63,754 nt of DNA from CBDCBA01 sp965214125 (GTDB taxonomy: Bacteria > Planctomycetota > Phycisphaerae > Tepidisphaerales > Tepidisphaeraceae): the NCBI GenBank assembly GCA_965214125.1, contig CBDCBA010000001.1, forward strand, positions 1 to 63,754, in the 5' to 3' direction. Below the pieces are notes generated by a model. That model saw nothing but the letters and a program-made list of their open reading frames with translations. It made no database searches and had not been told where the DNA came from. Made by a program: the position numbers and the translations under genes. This document shows, piece by piece, positions 1-9,258 of the stretch (its first letter is position 1; each line of letters starts with the position of its first letter).

Positions 1-1271
1 CCCACCGCGCCGCGGGCGAACTCGAACGCCGGCTCGTACTTGCGCACCTGGTACCAGCCGACGTAGACCGCGACGTTTTCCGCCGCATAGCGATCGCCGA
101 CGCGCTTGAGGATGGCCGCCTCGTCGTCGTGCAGGACCGGCAGGCTGGCGTTGGTCTTGAGGTAGCTCGCGAGCTCGCGCAGGCGCTGGTCGAAGGGGGA
201 GTAGCCGTCGGGCTTTTGCGGCGGCCTGGGCACCTGAAGGCCGCGCGAGTCGACGACGATCGTGCCGGTCAGCCCCTCGTTTTCGACGAGCAGGCTGGTA
301 GCGATCAGGTCGCGCACCTGTTGCGGGTCGACGCCGTCGAGCCGGCAGGTCATCAGCGGGCGCTCGGGGCGGCGGTCGAACTGGAGGTTGCCCACGAGCG
401 GGTTGGTCATCCACCGCGCCCGCGTGCCGCCCCGTTGCCAGAGGGTGGCCAGCTCGCTGTCGAGGGCGGCGCTGCTGTTGTCGGTGTCGAGGTGATTTTG
501 CTGCTGCGCGAGCGTGCGTGCGTAGTCGATGATCCCCGCCCGCCTGGCGAGCTCGCGGGCGCGGCGGCGACCGTCCGGCGAATCAAGCGTCTCGCCCGCC
601 TCGCGAAGCTCGGCCTTCTCCGCTTCGGTCAGCGGCTGCGCGTCGGGATCGACGGGAGCGACCAGCGCCGCGCGAACTTGGCGGAACTGCTGGACGAGTG
701 TCGCCTGCTCACTCTCGCTGAGCTGCCGAGCACCGGCGGTGATCTGCCGCTCGGCAAGCTCCAACCGCGTGACGGCCTTCTGCATCGGCGTGCCGAACGG
801 AAGATCACTCGGGATGCGCGCCCCAGCGCGTCGGCCATGCCGGCGACACGGTCGAGCTGCGGGCCCAGCACCTTCAGGAGTGCTTCCCCCTCGACGGCGA
901 TTGTGTCCCACTCCTGGTTCTCCGCCCGCGTGCGGCCGCGCGAGCTGACGCGCAGGGGCACGCCGTTAGAACGTCACGATGCACGTGACCTGCTCCTCGA
1001 GCCCCTGGGCCTCCAGGTGTTGGCGGATCGCCTCGGCGACATTGCGGTCGTAGGCGTCGGCCTTCATGTCGTCGCCGTCGGGCAGGTCGAGCGCGAGGAT
1101 CCGGCCGTCGGGCACCTTGCGGGCGTCGGCGTAGTACTCGGCCAACTCCACGCCGGCGGGCACGTTCTTGTTGACCACGAGCAGGAGGTTGTCGGCCGTC
1201 AGCTCCGCCCCGGCAGGCGCCGCGAAAGCGAACAGGCAGGCGATCAGTAACCAGAGGCGGGGCGGCGTCAT
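1..1271 (-). CDS. TIGR03790 family protein (partial, two frameshifts)
   Basis: The 3' end lies beyond the left edge. From the ATG at 1271 the protein starts with a signal-peptide-like stretch of about 20 residues (ending AGAEL), then LLLVVNKNVPAGVELAEYYA. The frame stops at 966-968, but conserved sequence (GVPLRV) resumes one frame over, as if one base were extra in 'ttctaacggcgtg'. Near 815-825 the reading returns to the original frame (PSDLPFGTPMQKAV) and stays open to base 1, with a late YVGWYQVRKYEPAF block typical of the family. The two shifts compensate each other. Function is unknown. From memory, the family is described as confined to genomes with exosortase, which fits the exosortase at 57.7 kb. 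Sequencing error is likelier than decay because all three segments stay conserved. Confidence 0.7.
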
Positions 1272-1333
1272 GCGGCGATCGTGTGTCGCCGGGCCCCGCC
1301 GGTCAATCCGGCCCGCCGATCGGTCGGCCGCTG

Positions 1334-1339
1334 TACAAT
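1334..1339 (+). promoter_or_regulatory. -10-like TACAAT upstream of AsmA-like gene
   Basis: TACAAT lies 30 nt before the ATG at 1370, and a GGAG ribosome-binding site sits at 1360-1363. This gene therefore looks conventionally led. No convincing -35 element was seen. Confidence 0.35.
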
Positions 1340-1369
1340 GGGCCGCTCCCGTCCGCATCGGAGACACCC

Positions 1370-2352
1370 ATGAAAAAGTCCCTCAAAATCGGCCTCGGCG
1401 TCGTCGCTGCCCTTGTCGTGTTGCTCGTGGTCGGCGTCGTGATCGTTGCCGTTCGGATCGACTCCATTGTCGAGTCGACCGTCGAGAAGGAGGGGACCAA
1501 CCAGCTTCAGCTCGCCACCCTGCTCGACGGGCCGACGTCTCGCTGCTGGGCGGATCGCTCACGCTCGACAAGCTCACGATTGTCAACCCCAAGGGGTACA
1601 CCGCGCCCAACCTGTTCGAGATGGGGCAGGTGAATGTGAAAGTCGGCTACAGCGGGCTCACGAGCGAGCCGGTGCGCATCGACCAGATCAATATCAACTC
1701 GCCCGCGCTCGTGATCGAGCGAAACCCCGGCGACGGGGGCATTGCCGAGCAGCTTCGCGTGAACCTTCAGGCGTTGCTTGAGAACCTCGACCTCGAGAGC
1801 GAGACGGAGCCGACGAAAATGCTCATCGACCAGCTCACCGTCACCGGCACGCGCGTGGCGGTTCGGCCGAACATCGAGGGGCTCGACGAGGAGTACGCGC
1901 TGGTGCTGCCAGACATCACGATGCGGAACATCGGCAGCGGCGAGGGGGCGCAGAACGGCGCCGAGATCGGCCGGGTGACGGCGGACGTGGCGATGACGCT
2001 GGCCCGCAAGGCCGCCGAAAGTCAGGATTTGCCGCCGGAGGTCCGGGCCGTGCTCGCGGGCGATTTGTCGGCGGTCCTGGCAGAGTACGGGGACAAGCTC
2101 GGAGAGGAAGTGAAGGATCGGCTCGTGAAGGAGCTCGGCACGCAGCTTGGCGGCGAACTCGGCGATACGGCCGGCCGGGCGATTGACAAGGCGCTCGAAG
2201 GAGACCTTCAGGGCGCCGCCGGCGACGCGGCGAACGACGTGGTCGACCAGGGGAAGAAGCGCCTCGAAGACGAGGCCCGCGAGGGCTTCGGCCGGCTGCT
2301 CGGCGGGGGCGACAAGAAGGACAAGCAGAAGGACGATTCGAAGGACGAGTGA
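1370..2352 (+). CDS. AsmA/DUF748-like membrane-anchored protein (one frameshift)
   Basis: The ATG at 1370 follows GGAG with 6 nt spacing. Residues 7-29 form a single N-terminal membrane anchor (ALVVLLVVGVVIVAV). The next part resembles AsmA/DUF748 proteins: SLLGGSLTLDKLTIVNPKGY, then short beta-rich repeats (VRIDQININSPALVIE; MLIDQLTVTGTRVAVRP). The C-terminal third is helical, acidic and Gly/Lys-rich, ending in a KDKQKDDSKDE tail. Reading needs one more G in the GGG run at 1529-1531: the start lies in one frame and everything after LLDG in another. Probable location is periplasmic, anchored in the inner membrane. AsmA-like proteins are linked to envelope lipid traffic, but the role here is not shown by the sequence. 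It could also be a lineage-specific protein sharing only this fold. Confidence 0.6.
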
Positions 2353-2434
2353 CGTTTGCCGCCCCGCGCGCCCGCCGGTAGGGTCGCCGGCCACTGCTCC
2401 CCCACCACCCCACCACCCCAGAAGACTTCACCCC

Positions 2435-3511
2435 ATGCCCGTCAAACTTGGCATCGTCGGCGCCGGAAAGATCGCGCGCTACGCCCCCCAAAGCATCGCC
2501 AGCCACGACGACGCCGAGCTCGTCGCCGCCTACGACCCGCACGCGGAGCGGCTGGCGGAGTACAAGGAGGAGGCGAAGATCCCGCGCACGCACGACTCGC
2601 TCGAAGCGCTGCTCGGCGACGACGAGATCGATGCGGTATACGTGGCGGTGCCGAACAAGTTCCACGCGCCCATCGCGCTGGACGTGCTCAAGAGCGGCCG
2701 GCACCTTCTGCTCGAAAAGCCCTTCGCCCTGAACTACGGCGAGGCCAGGTCGGTCGTCGATGCGGCCGAGGCGAGCGGAAACGTCTTTTGCCTGGGCATG
2801 AACCAGCGGTTCCCCGCCGGCCGGCAGCGGGTGCGCAGGCTCGTGCGGGACGGCGTGCTGGGCGAGGTGTATCACGGCAAGGCCTGCTGGTTCCGCCGGG
2901 CCGGCATCCCGCGGCTGCAAACTTGGTTCGGCCACAAGGAGCTCAGCGGCGGCGGCTGCCTGCTGGACATTGGCGTGCACATGCTCGACGCCGTGATGTA
3001 CATGGCCGACAACTTCAAGCCCACCAGCGTGCTGGGCCAGACCTACAGCAAGTTCGGCCACCGCGGCCAGGGTGAGGGCGGGTGGGGCCTCTCCGACCGC
3101 GATCCTTCGCTCGACTTCGACGTCGACGACTTCGCCAGCGCCCTCATCACCTTTGAGAACGGCCTGACGATCGGCCTCGACGTCTCGTGGGCCGCCTACC
3201 AGGAGCACGGCAGCGTCGACGGCGGCAAACTCTTCGGCACCGAGGGCGGCGCCAGCGTCGACCCGGCCAAAATCTTCACCCGCCCCGACCCCGAGGGCGA
3301 CTTCGTCGTGAGGGAACTCGGCGACGACAGCGACGTGCCGATGGAGTACCCGCACTGCGACCGCTTTCACAACTTCATCAACGCCATCCTCGGCCGCGAG
3401 AAAGTCGCCACGCCGCCGAGCGAGTCGCTCGTGGTGCAGAAGGTGCTTGACGCAATCTACGAAAGCTCCAGGACCGGCAAGCAGGTCGCGATTCAACCGG
3501 AGACGAACTAA
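2435..3511 (+). CDS. Gfo/Idh/MocA family oxidoreductase
   Basis: 358 aa. The N-terminal Rossmann fold starts directly with GIVGAGKIA (residues 6-14), the NAD(P)-binding loop. The family EKP motif is at residues 94-96, with the Lys that contacts cofactor and substrate. The C-terminal alpha/beta domain carries GGCLLDIGVHMLD (about 173-185), holding the Asp and His normally near the substrate. Such enzymes oxidise or reduce sugars and cyclitols with NAD(P). The substrate cannot be read from sequence. The stop overlaps the next start (TAATG), so it is translationally coupled to a sugar phosphate isomerase/epimerase-like gene, a common pairing in sugar or inositol catabolism. The 82-nt gap upstream is C-rich with no clear Shine-Dalgarno. 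Confidence 0.9.
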   Translation: MPVKLGIVGAGKIARYAPQSIASHDDAELVAAYDPHAERLAEYKEEAKIPRTHDSLEALLGDDEIDAVYVAVPNKFHAPIALDVLKSGRHLLLEKPFALNYGEARSVVDAAEASGNVFCLGMNQRFPAGRQRVRRLVRDGVLGEVYHGKACWFRRAGIPRLQTWFGHKELSGGGCLLDIGVHMLDAVMYMADNFKPTSVLGQTYSKFGHRGQGEGGWGLSDRDPSLDFDVDDFASALITFENGLTIGLDVSWAAYQEHGSVDGGKLFGTEGGASVDPAKIFTRPDPEGDFVVRELGDDSDVPMEYPHCDRFHNFINAILGREKVATPPSESLVVQKVLDAIYESSRTGKQVAIQPETN

Positions 3512-4269
3512 TGGCAGCCCATTCCCCCGCCCGTGACTTTGGCGTGCAGTCGTACTGCTTTCGCACCACGAAAGAGAATCCCGCCGTCGCGCAGCAGGTG
3601 CGCGAGATCGGCCTCGACAAGATCGAGGTCTGCGGTGTCCACGCCGACTTCGATAAGCCGGGCGAGTTCGAGAAGATCGTCGCGACGTACCGGGATCACG
3701 GCGTAGAGGTGGTGAGCATCGGCGTCGAGACGTTCAAGGGCGATGCCGACCACGCCCGCCGGCGCTTCGAGTGTGTCGCGGCCGCCGGCGCGAAACACCT
3801 TTCTTGCCACTTCACCGTCGGCGAGTTCCGGCAGGCCGTCCCGCAGGTGGCCAAGCTTGGCGAGGAGTTCGGCGTGCGCGTGGCGATCCACTGCCACGGC
3901 GGCTACATGTTCGGCGGACAACCGGACGTACTGAAGCACCTGCTCGAACTGGGCGGCCCGCAGATCGGCGTCTGTATCGACACCGCCTGGTGCATGCAGA
4001 TCGGCCCCGGCCGCGGCGACCCCGTCAAGTGGGCCCGCGACCTCTTCAATGGCCGCGTCTACGGCGTCCATTACAAGGACTTTCGCTTCGATCCCAACGC
4101 CCAGTGGCACGACGTGGTCGTCGGCACGGGCACCCTCGATTTGCCGAAGTTCGTCGACGCCCTCGAAGACACGAACTTCGACGGCTACGCCGTGCTCGAG
4201 TACGAGGCCGACCCCGACAACCCGGTCCCGGCGCTGAAACAGTGCGTCGAGTCAATGAAGAACGCGTAA
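3511..4269 (+). CDS. Sugar phosphate isomerase/epimerase (AP-endonuclease-2-like TIM barrel)
   Basis: 252 aa, the usual length for this xylose-isomerase-like TIM-barrel family. Metal-binding stretches occur in the expected order: KIEVCGVH early, IHCHGGYMFGG in the middle, VCIDTAWC, VHYKDF, and a C-terminal VLEYEADPD whose Glu would complete the site. The family isomerises or epimerises keto/aldo sugars or inosose using a divalent metal. The ATG overlaps the stop of the upstream Gfo/Idh/MocA gene by one base (TAATG), so the two are probably co-translated and act on the same substrate. The nitroreductase-like gene follows 9 nt later. Confidence 0.88.
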   Translation: MAAHSPARDFGVQSYCFRTTKENPAVAQQVREIGLDKIEVCGVHADFDKPGEFEKIVATYRDHGVEVVSIGVETFKGDADHARRRFECVAAAGAKHLSCHFTVGEFRQAVPQVAKLGEEFGVRVAIHCHGGYMFGGQPDVLKHLLELGGPQIGVCIDTAWCMQIGPGRGDPVKWARDLFNGRVYGVHYKDFRFDPNAQWHDVVVGTGTLDLPKFVDALEDTNFDGYAVLEYEADPDNPVPALKQCVESMKNA

Positions 4270-4278
4270 TCCTGCACC

Positions 4279-4848
4279 ATGCCCGACGTCTTCGACCAGC
4301 GCGACGCCAGGCACGGCGTCGACCCGCTCTTCGTCCGCCGCCACAGCCCGCGGGCGTTCACGGGCGAATCGCTGAGCGATGGCGACGTGCTCACGCTCTT
4401 CGAGGCGGCGCGGTGGGCGCCGTCGACCTACAACGAGCAGGAGTGGCGTTTCTGCTACGCCCGCCGCGACGACTCGCATTGGCCACTGTTCCTCGGCCTG
4501 CTCGTCGAGGCGAACCGCGCGTGGGCGAAGGAGACGGGCCTGCTTCTCTTTGTCTTCAGCCGCACCACGTTCGTCAGGAACGGCAAGCCGAACCTCGTCC
4601 ACGCCTTCGACGCCGGCGCGGCCGTGCAGAACCTCGCGCTCCAGGCGACAAAGCTCGGGCTGCTCGCCCACGCGATGGGCGGCATCGACCGCCACGGCGT
4701 ACTCGATCAACTCCACGTGCCCGACGGCTTCGACGTCCATTGCGCCGTCGCGGTCGGACACCCCGATCCATCGGACGAAATCGAGCCGTCGGGCCGAAAG
4801 CCACTCGATGCAGTCGCGCGCGAGGGCGTGTTCACGTTCGACGAGTAG
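4279..4848 (+). CDS. Nitroreductase family protein
   Basis: 189 aa. FMN-binding nitroreductase fold: the N-terminal RRHSPRAFTGESLSD holds the phosphate-contacting Arg residues, AARWAPSTYNEQEWRF is the flavin-cradling helix, and the middle helix DAGAAVQNLALQATKLGL and C-terminal VAVGHP are typical. These enzymes use NAD(P)H and FMN to reduce nitro compounds, quinones or other acceptors. The physiological substrate is unknown. It follows the isomerase by 9 nt and is probably in the same transcript. It ends 3 nt from the convergent cardiolipin-synthase-like gene, so there is no room for a separate terminator. Confidence 0.88.
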   Translation: MPDVFDQRDARHGVDPLFVRRHSPRAFTGESLSDGDVLTLFEAARWAPSTYNEQEWRFCYARRDDSHWPLFLGLLVEANRAWAKETGLLLFVFSRTTFVRNGKPNLVHAFDAGAAVQNLALQATKLGLLAHAMGGIDRHGVLDQLHVPDGFDVHCAVAVGHPDPSDEIEPSGRKPLDAVAREGVFTFDE

Positions 4849-4851
4849 CCG

Positions 4852-6268
4852 TCAGAGCACGTACCGCAGGCGGCTAACAAACCACTGCACGAGGCGGTCG
4901 CGGTAGGGGCGCTGTCGCCAAGAATCGGGGTCGATGTGGCGGGCGAACTGCACGTCGTGGTCGAACATTGCGTCGAGTTGCCGCGCGAACTCCCGGCTGC
5001 GGATGACGGCCCGAGAGCTCAAGGTTGAACTCGATGCTGCGGTAGTCGAGGTTGGTGCTGCCGAGCACGCTCAGTTCGCCGTCGGCGACGATGGTCTTCT
5101 GGTGCAGCATCGCGCCCTGCCGCTCGTAAACCTGCGCGCCGGCGTCCATCAGGCGGCGGTAGAAGGCGCGGGCGGCGACGATGAGAATCCTCGCGTCGCT
5201 GCGGCCGGCCATCATCAGGCGAACCTTCACGCCCCGGCGGGCGGCGGCGCACAGGCCCTCGATCAGCTCGTCGTCGGGCGCGAAGTAGGCCATCGTCAGC
5301 GACAGGCTTTTGCGCGCGTCGCGCACCAGCCGGTACAAAAACGGCCGCAGCGGCGAGTTGAACGCCGGCGCCGAACCGACGCACCCGACGTCGACCTCCG
5401 GCTCCAGCAGGTCCGTCGGCGTGCGGCCGTCGAGCGGGCGAAACCCGTTGTACGCCAGTTGCACCTTGCCGATGCGCGACACCGCACGCTCGGGCAACGC
5501 CAGGCCCGTGAAGACGCTGGTCCGCCCGATCGGCCCGCGGCGCAGGCAGTAGTGCCACGTCTTGGCGAACGCCCGCGCGTACCGGTCGGCGGCGCCCTTG
5601 CAACGGATGCCCACGCCCGCGTCGCGCCACATCTTCTCGGGCTTGACGTGCGCCTCGCTCGCCACCCAGTTGCCGGCGTAGCGGTTGCCGACGTTGAGCC
5701 CGCCCACGCCCACCGTGTTATCGTCGACCACCAGCAGCTTGCGATGGTCGCGGTTGAAGAGCCGCCAGCCCCAGCGGCTGCGTTGCGGCAGGGCGGGGTG
5801 GAACTCCACCACTTGGCAGCCGGCGCGGCGCATCTCCGCGAACATCGTCTTATCCGCCAGCAGCGAGCCGAAGCCGTCGTAGATGATGAACACCGCCACG
5901 CCGGCTCTGGCCTTTTCGATGAGAAGTTCGGCGAACTTGCGGCCCGTTTCGTCGCTGGGCCAAATGTAAATCTCCAGCAGCACGCGCCGCTTGGCCCGCA
6001 TGATGGCCCGGTACGCCGCCAGGGCCGCCTCGCCATCCTTGTACAGTTGAAGCTCGGCGCCGTCGTCGAGGGTCACGCGCGGGGGCTGCTCCCAGCCGTC
6101 GTCGTCGGGGCCGGGCCGAACGTTGATGCCCAGGCTGTCGCGGATGTGCCCGATGTGCTCGCTGACGTGCGGCGAGTCGGTCGCCTCGCGGCCGTGCAGG
6201 AAGCTGACGCGGTCGACGGCCTCGTCGACAAGCTTGTTCACGAACTTTGGCGGCGATTTGGTCGACAT
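4852..6268 (-). CDS. Cardiolipin synthase-like phospholipase D family protein (one frameshift)
   Basis: About 471 aa after correction. It has two HKD catalytic motifs: HRKLLVVD (H175, K177, D182) and HQKTIVAD (H389, K391, D396), followed by GSTNLDYRS. The PLD superfamily builds cardiolipin by phosphatidyl transfer. Unlike classic Cls there is no N-terminal membrane segment; the start is charged and soluble-looking, so it resembles the ClsB/YwjE side of the family. The frame is lost just after FNLELS. Removing one C from the CCC run at 5010-5012 (GGG on the coding strand) restores AVIRSREFARQLDAMFDHDV and a natural stop at 4852-4854. A TAGATT box (6284-6289) lies 15 nt before the ATG. Confidence 0.85.
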
Positions 6269-6346
6269 GGGGCGCGTCCGGCAAATCTAGGATGACCGGC
6301 CCGCCTCCGATCCGTCTACCTGCCGACTTTTAAAGGTCCACTCCCG

Positions 6347-7453
6347 ATGCCCTTCACGCAAGCCGACGCCCTGGCCGCTCTTAAAACTGTTGAAGACCCG
6401 GAACTCTTCAAGGACATCGTCAGCCTGAACATGGTCAAGCGGCTCGACGTCGACGCCGACGGCCGCGTGAGCGTGAACGTCGAACTCACCACGCCGGCCT
6501 GCCCGATGAAGGATGAAATTGAACGACGTGTTCGCACGGCGCTGCTGTCGGCGGGCGCGAGCGAGGTAGAGGTCGAGCTTTCGGCCGACACGCGCGGCGG
6601 GCGCACGAAGTCGTCGCAAGCCGAGGGATTTGCCGAGCCCCCCTTGCCGCAGGTGAAGAACATCATCGCCGTCGGAGCCGGCAAGGGCGGCGTGGGCAAG
6701 AGCACGATCGCGATCAACCTTGCCGTCGGTCTCCAACGCGCCGGCGCGACCGTCGGCCTGATGGATGGCGACATCTACGGCCCGAGCATGCCGACCATGC
6801 TCGGCGTGCGCGGCGTGGTGCCGAAGGTTGACGCGAGCAAGAAACGCATCCTCCCACACCACGTCCACGGCATCCACGGCGTGACGATCGGCAGTCTTGT
6901 CGAGGAGGACAAGCCCCTGATGTGGCGCGGCCCGATGGCGCACGGGGCGTTCAAGCAGCTCATCCTCGACAACACGCTTTGGCCCGAGCTGGATTACCTG
7001 ATCGTCGACTTGCCGCCGGGCACGGGCGACGTGCCGCTCACGCTCTGCCAGATTCTGCCGCTGACGGGCGCCCTCGTCGTCGCCACGCCGCAGCAGGTGG
7101 CGATCGATGACGCGACGCGGGCGGTGAAGATGTTCCAGCAGCTCGGCTGCCCGGTGCTGGGACTCGTCGAGAACATGAGCTACTTCATCGACGAGGCCGG
7201 CGGCGAGCACGACGTCTTCGGGCGCGGCGGCGTGCGGAAGATGGCCCAGGCGCTGGAGTTGCCGGTGCTGGCGGAGATCCCGATGCTGCCGGCGCTGCGC
7301 ATCCACGGCGACACCGGTCGGCCGCACGCGAACTTCGAGGCCGGCGGCATTTTGCGCGAGTCGCTCGAAACGCTCGCCGGCCGCGTCGCGGGCGAGGTCG
7401 CCAAGCGCGTGGCCGACCCGGCGCAGGCCGCGCCGGTGTTGGAGGTGTCTTGA
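6347..7453 (+). CDS. mrp: Mrp/ApbC-type Fe-S carrier P-loop ATPase
   Basis: 368 aa. Residues 1-85 are the MIP18/DUF59 domain (VEDPELFKDIVSLNMV). A ParA/MinD-like ATPase follows, with the deviant Walker A GKGGVGKS (112-119), DGDIYGPSMP (140-149) and DLPPGTGD (221-228). Members carry or assemble Fe-S clusters as homodimers in the cytoplasm. The usual C-terminal CxxC bridging pair after ENMSYF is absent here: residues 281-292 read IDEAGGEHDVFG with no Cys. An AAAGG lies 10 nt before the ATG. The gene is divergent from the cardiolipin-synthase-like gene and convergent with the ArnT-like gene, one base away. Confidence 0.93.
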   Translation: MPFTQADALAALKTVEDPELFKDIVSLNMVKRLDVDADGRVSVNVELTTPACPMKDEIERRVRTALLSAGASEVEVELSADTRGGRTKSSQAEGFAEPPLPQVKNIIAVGAGKGGVGKSTIAINLAVGLQRAGATVGLMDGDIYGPSMPTMLGVRGVVPKVDASKKRILPHHVHGIHGVTIGSLVEEDKPLMWRGPMAHGAFKQLILDNTLWPELDYLIVDLPPGTGDVPLTLCQILPLTGALVVATPQQVAIDDATRAVKMFQQLGCPVLGLVENMSYFIDEAGGEHDVFGRGGVRKMAQALELPVLAEIPMLPALRIHGDTGRPHANFEAGGILRESLETLAGRVAGEVAKRVADPAQAAPVLEVS

Positions 7454-7454
7454 G

Positions 7455-8909
7455 CTACTCCCGCACTTTGTAGATGTGCCACCGCCCGTCGCTCACGAGC
7501 AATTCCAGCAAAGCGTTCCGCTCGGCGGTCGCGACGCGGTCGGCGCCGTTGAAGACGAACAGGTAGTCGTTGGCCGGCAGCGACGACAGCTCGTCCGGCC
7601 GGATCTTTCGCGTGTAGGCGCGTGTCCAGAAGCGGATCGCGCACAGCTTCTGGTGGTCGGACGACGTTTCGCTTCCCAGCAGGTACGCGCGCGGCGACGC
7701 GGCGGGCCAGCCGGTATCGTCGGCCACGGCGACCTCGCCGCGCATGCGATCGGCGACGGCGCGGATGGCGCCGTCCTGGGAGTCGGCGAGATCGACCCCG
7801 CCCAGCGACAGGCCGCCGACGACCAGCAACGTCGCGACGCCGGCGAACGGCGCGATCTTGCGGAAGAAACTGCGCGAGCCCGCGAAGCCCGTTGCGCCGA
7901 TCGCCGCCAGCACGCAGAGCCACGGCGCGAACGGCAGCGTGTACCGCCCGCCGCGCACGGGCGTCAGCTGGATCAACACGAGCGTGAAGGCGATCCACAC
8001 AATCGACAGTCGCGCGATCGGCGACAGGCCGTCGCGCCGCAAGACGAAGACGGCCGCGATCGCACCGACGAGCGCGAAGGCGTACGCCTCGGGGATCCGC
8101 TTGAGGTAGTACGGGTTGAGGAAGTCCCAGATCGACCGCGACCGCCGCAGGTGCTTGCCGCCCGCATCGAGGGCCAGGGCATTGGCGAACTCGTCGCCGT
8201 AGAGCGCGTACTGCACCGCCCACCACCAGCCGCCCGCGACGATCAGCGCCGCGAACATCGCGAGCAGGCCGCGCCAGTCGCGGAGGAGGCGCGGCGCCTG
8301 CCACAGCAAAAACAGCAGGACGACTCCGAGCCCGGCGAGCGAGTACGGCCCGCGATAGGTCACGCCGAAGCCGATCGCGCCGCCGAGCAGCAGCCACCAG
8401 CCAAGCCTTGGCCCGTCCTCGACCAGCCGCAGCGCGGCGAGCGACGCGAGCAGGAACGCCAGCAGCATCCCGCCGTCGAGCCGGCCCTCGAGCACGTTGT
8501 TGAAGACCTCCCGCTGCACCGGCAGGAGCGCGGCCGCCAGCGTCGCGGCGAGGGTGCCCAGGCGCGGGCGGACGAGGAGGAAGAGCGTCGCGACGCACGC
8601 CAGCCACGTCAGCGCCGCCACCAGGCGAGCGGTCGCGACGCCCGCGCCGAACAGGGCGTAGACGCCGCTGGTCAGCCAGAACTGAAGGGGCGGCTTGTTG
8701 AAGTAGGGCAGGTCGCCGGCCCAGTCGCGGTACAGGCGGACGTACTCGCCGCTGGCGAGCGACCGCAGCGGGACGAAGGCATACATCGGCCCGTCCTTCG
8801 TCAGATCGCCGTGGTCGAGCGGGACCAGCAGCAGCGCGCCCGCGACCATCAGCGCCGAGGCGAGGCCGATCGACGGGCGCAGGTCGTCGCTCGCGTCGGC
8901 CGGCGGCAT
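7455..8909 (-). CDS. ArnT/PMT-like glycosyltransferase family 39/83 membrane protein
   Basis: 484 aa with about 11-12 membrane segments. The N-terminal loop carries the acidic catalytic region (DHGDLTKDG) and, further on, the highly typical YFNKPPLQFWL. Such enzymes transfer a sugar from an undecaprenyl-phosphate donor to lipid A, protein or glycan on the outer face of the inner membrane. The C-terminal soluble tail (about residues 390-484) is short. The ATG at 8909 is supported by a TAGCCT box 6 nt upstream, so the message is probably leaderless. It is a single-gene unit, divergent from the rtcB leader. Confidence 0.85.
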   Translation of the reverse strand: MPPADASDDLRPSIGLASALMVAGALLLVPLDHGDLTKDGPMYAFVPLRSLASGEYVRLYRDWAGDLPYFNKPPLQFWLTSGVYALFGAGVATARLVAALTWLACVATLFLLVRPRLGTLAATLAAALLPVQREVFNNVLEGRLDGGMLLAFLLASLAALRLVEDGPRLGWWLLLGGAIGFGVTYRGPYSLAGLGVVLLFLLWQAPRLLRDWRGLLAMFAALIVAGGWWWAVQYALYGDEFANALALDAGGKHLRRSRSIWDFLNPYYLKRIPEAYAFALVGAIAAVFVLRRDGLSPIARLSIVWIAFTLVLIQLTPVRGGRYTLPFAPWLCVLAAIGATGFAGSRSFFRKIAPFAGVATLLVVGGLSLGGVDLADSQDGAIRAVADRMRGEVAVADDTGWPAASPRAYLLGSETSSDHQKLCAIRFWTRAYTRKIRPDELSSLPANDYLFVFNGADRVATAERNALLELLVSDGRWHIYKVRE

Positions 8910-8915
8910 TGTTCA

Positions 8916-8921
8916 AGGCTA
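8916..8921 (-). promoter_or_regulatory. -10 box TAGCCT, ArnT-like gene
   Basis: TAGCCT on the minus strand ends 6 nt before the ATG at 8909, so transcription would start at or next to the start codon. Confidence 0.5.
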
Positions 8922-8993
8922 GCGGACGCGCCACCATCCGGCACGGCCTAAGGCGGCTTTGGGCCGGCCGGTGCGTCGGCCCCGCTTTTTCTC

Positions 8994-9021
8994 TTGCGAT
9001 TTCCGCCGGCTTCGGTAGAGT
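8994..9021 (+). promoter_or_regulatory. Candidate promoter of the rtcB leader
   Basis: TTGCGA (8994-8999), a 16-bp spacer, then TAGAGT (9016-9021). Predicted start is near 9028. This is the only place in the 8910-9258 gap with a paired -35/-10 pattern facing rtcB. Confidence 0.45.
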
Positions 9022-9027
9022 TCGCGT

Positions 9028-9258
9028 CCCGCTCCGCAAGGGTCTTGCCATGAACTGCCAACCGCTTCAACTCGCATTGCGACTCCGCCGGCCAGGTGCC
9101 GGCGGGAGGATGCTGTGCGACAGCGGCTTTGGCTTCATGCGTTTGACATCCTGACGGGCACCCTCTTTCGCGGACCACCTCGGCCGCCTGCGACCCGTCG
9201 GACCTTCCCTTCCCGACCCGTCGCAGGCGGCCTTGCTTTCGTCCCGGAGGACGACCCC
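9028..9258 (+). promoter_or_regulatory. Candidate structured 5' leader RNA of rtcB
   Basis: A gene-poor stretch dense in hairpins: 9036-9048 (5-bp stem), 9072-9082 (4 bp), 9085-9105 (8-bp perfect stem, 5-nt loop), 9112-9124 (5 bp, 3-nt loop), and a long one with 13-bp perfect arms at 9182-9194 and 9220-9232 plus a 5-bp inner stem (9197-9201/9213-9217). The last is followed by 'ttgctttc', so it could be an attenuator. A possible 34-codon ORF (ATG 9050, stop 9152-9154) overlaps the first hairpins. It could be a leader peptide or chance. No known RNA family was recognised. Confidence 0.4.

Noticed and set aside
1507..3496. Long minus-strand frames opposite the AsmA-like and Gfo/Idh/MocA genes
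   Set aside because: Antisense shadows; the plus-strand products have clear motifs and coupling to the next gene.
9050..9154. 34-codon ORF in the rtcB leader as a real gene
   Set aside because: No ribosome-binding site and it overlaps hairpins. I kept it only as a possible leader peptide in the leader finding.
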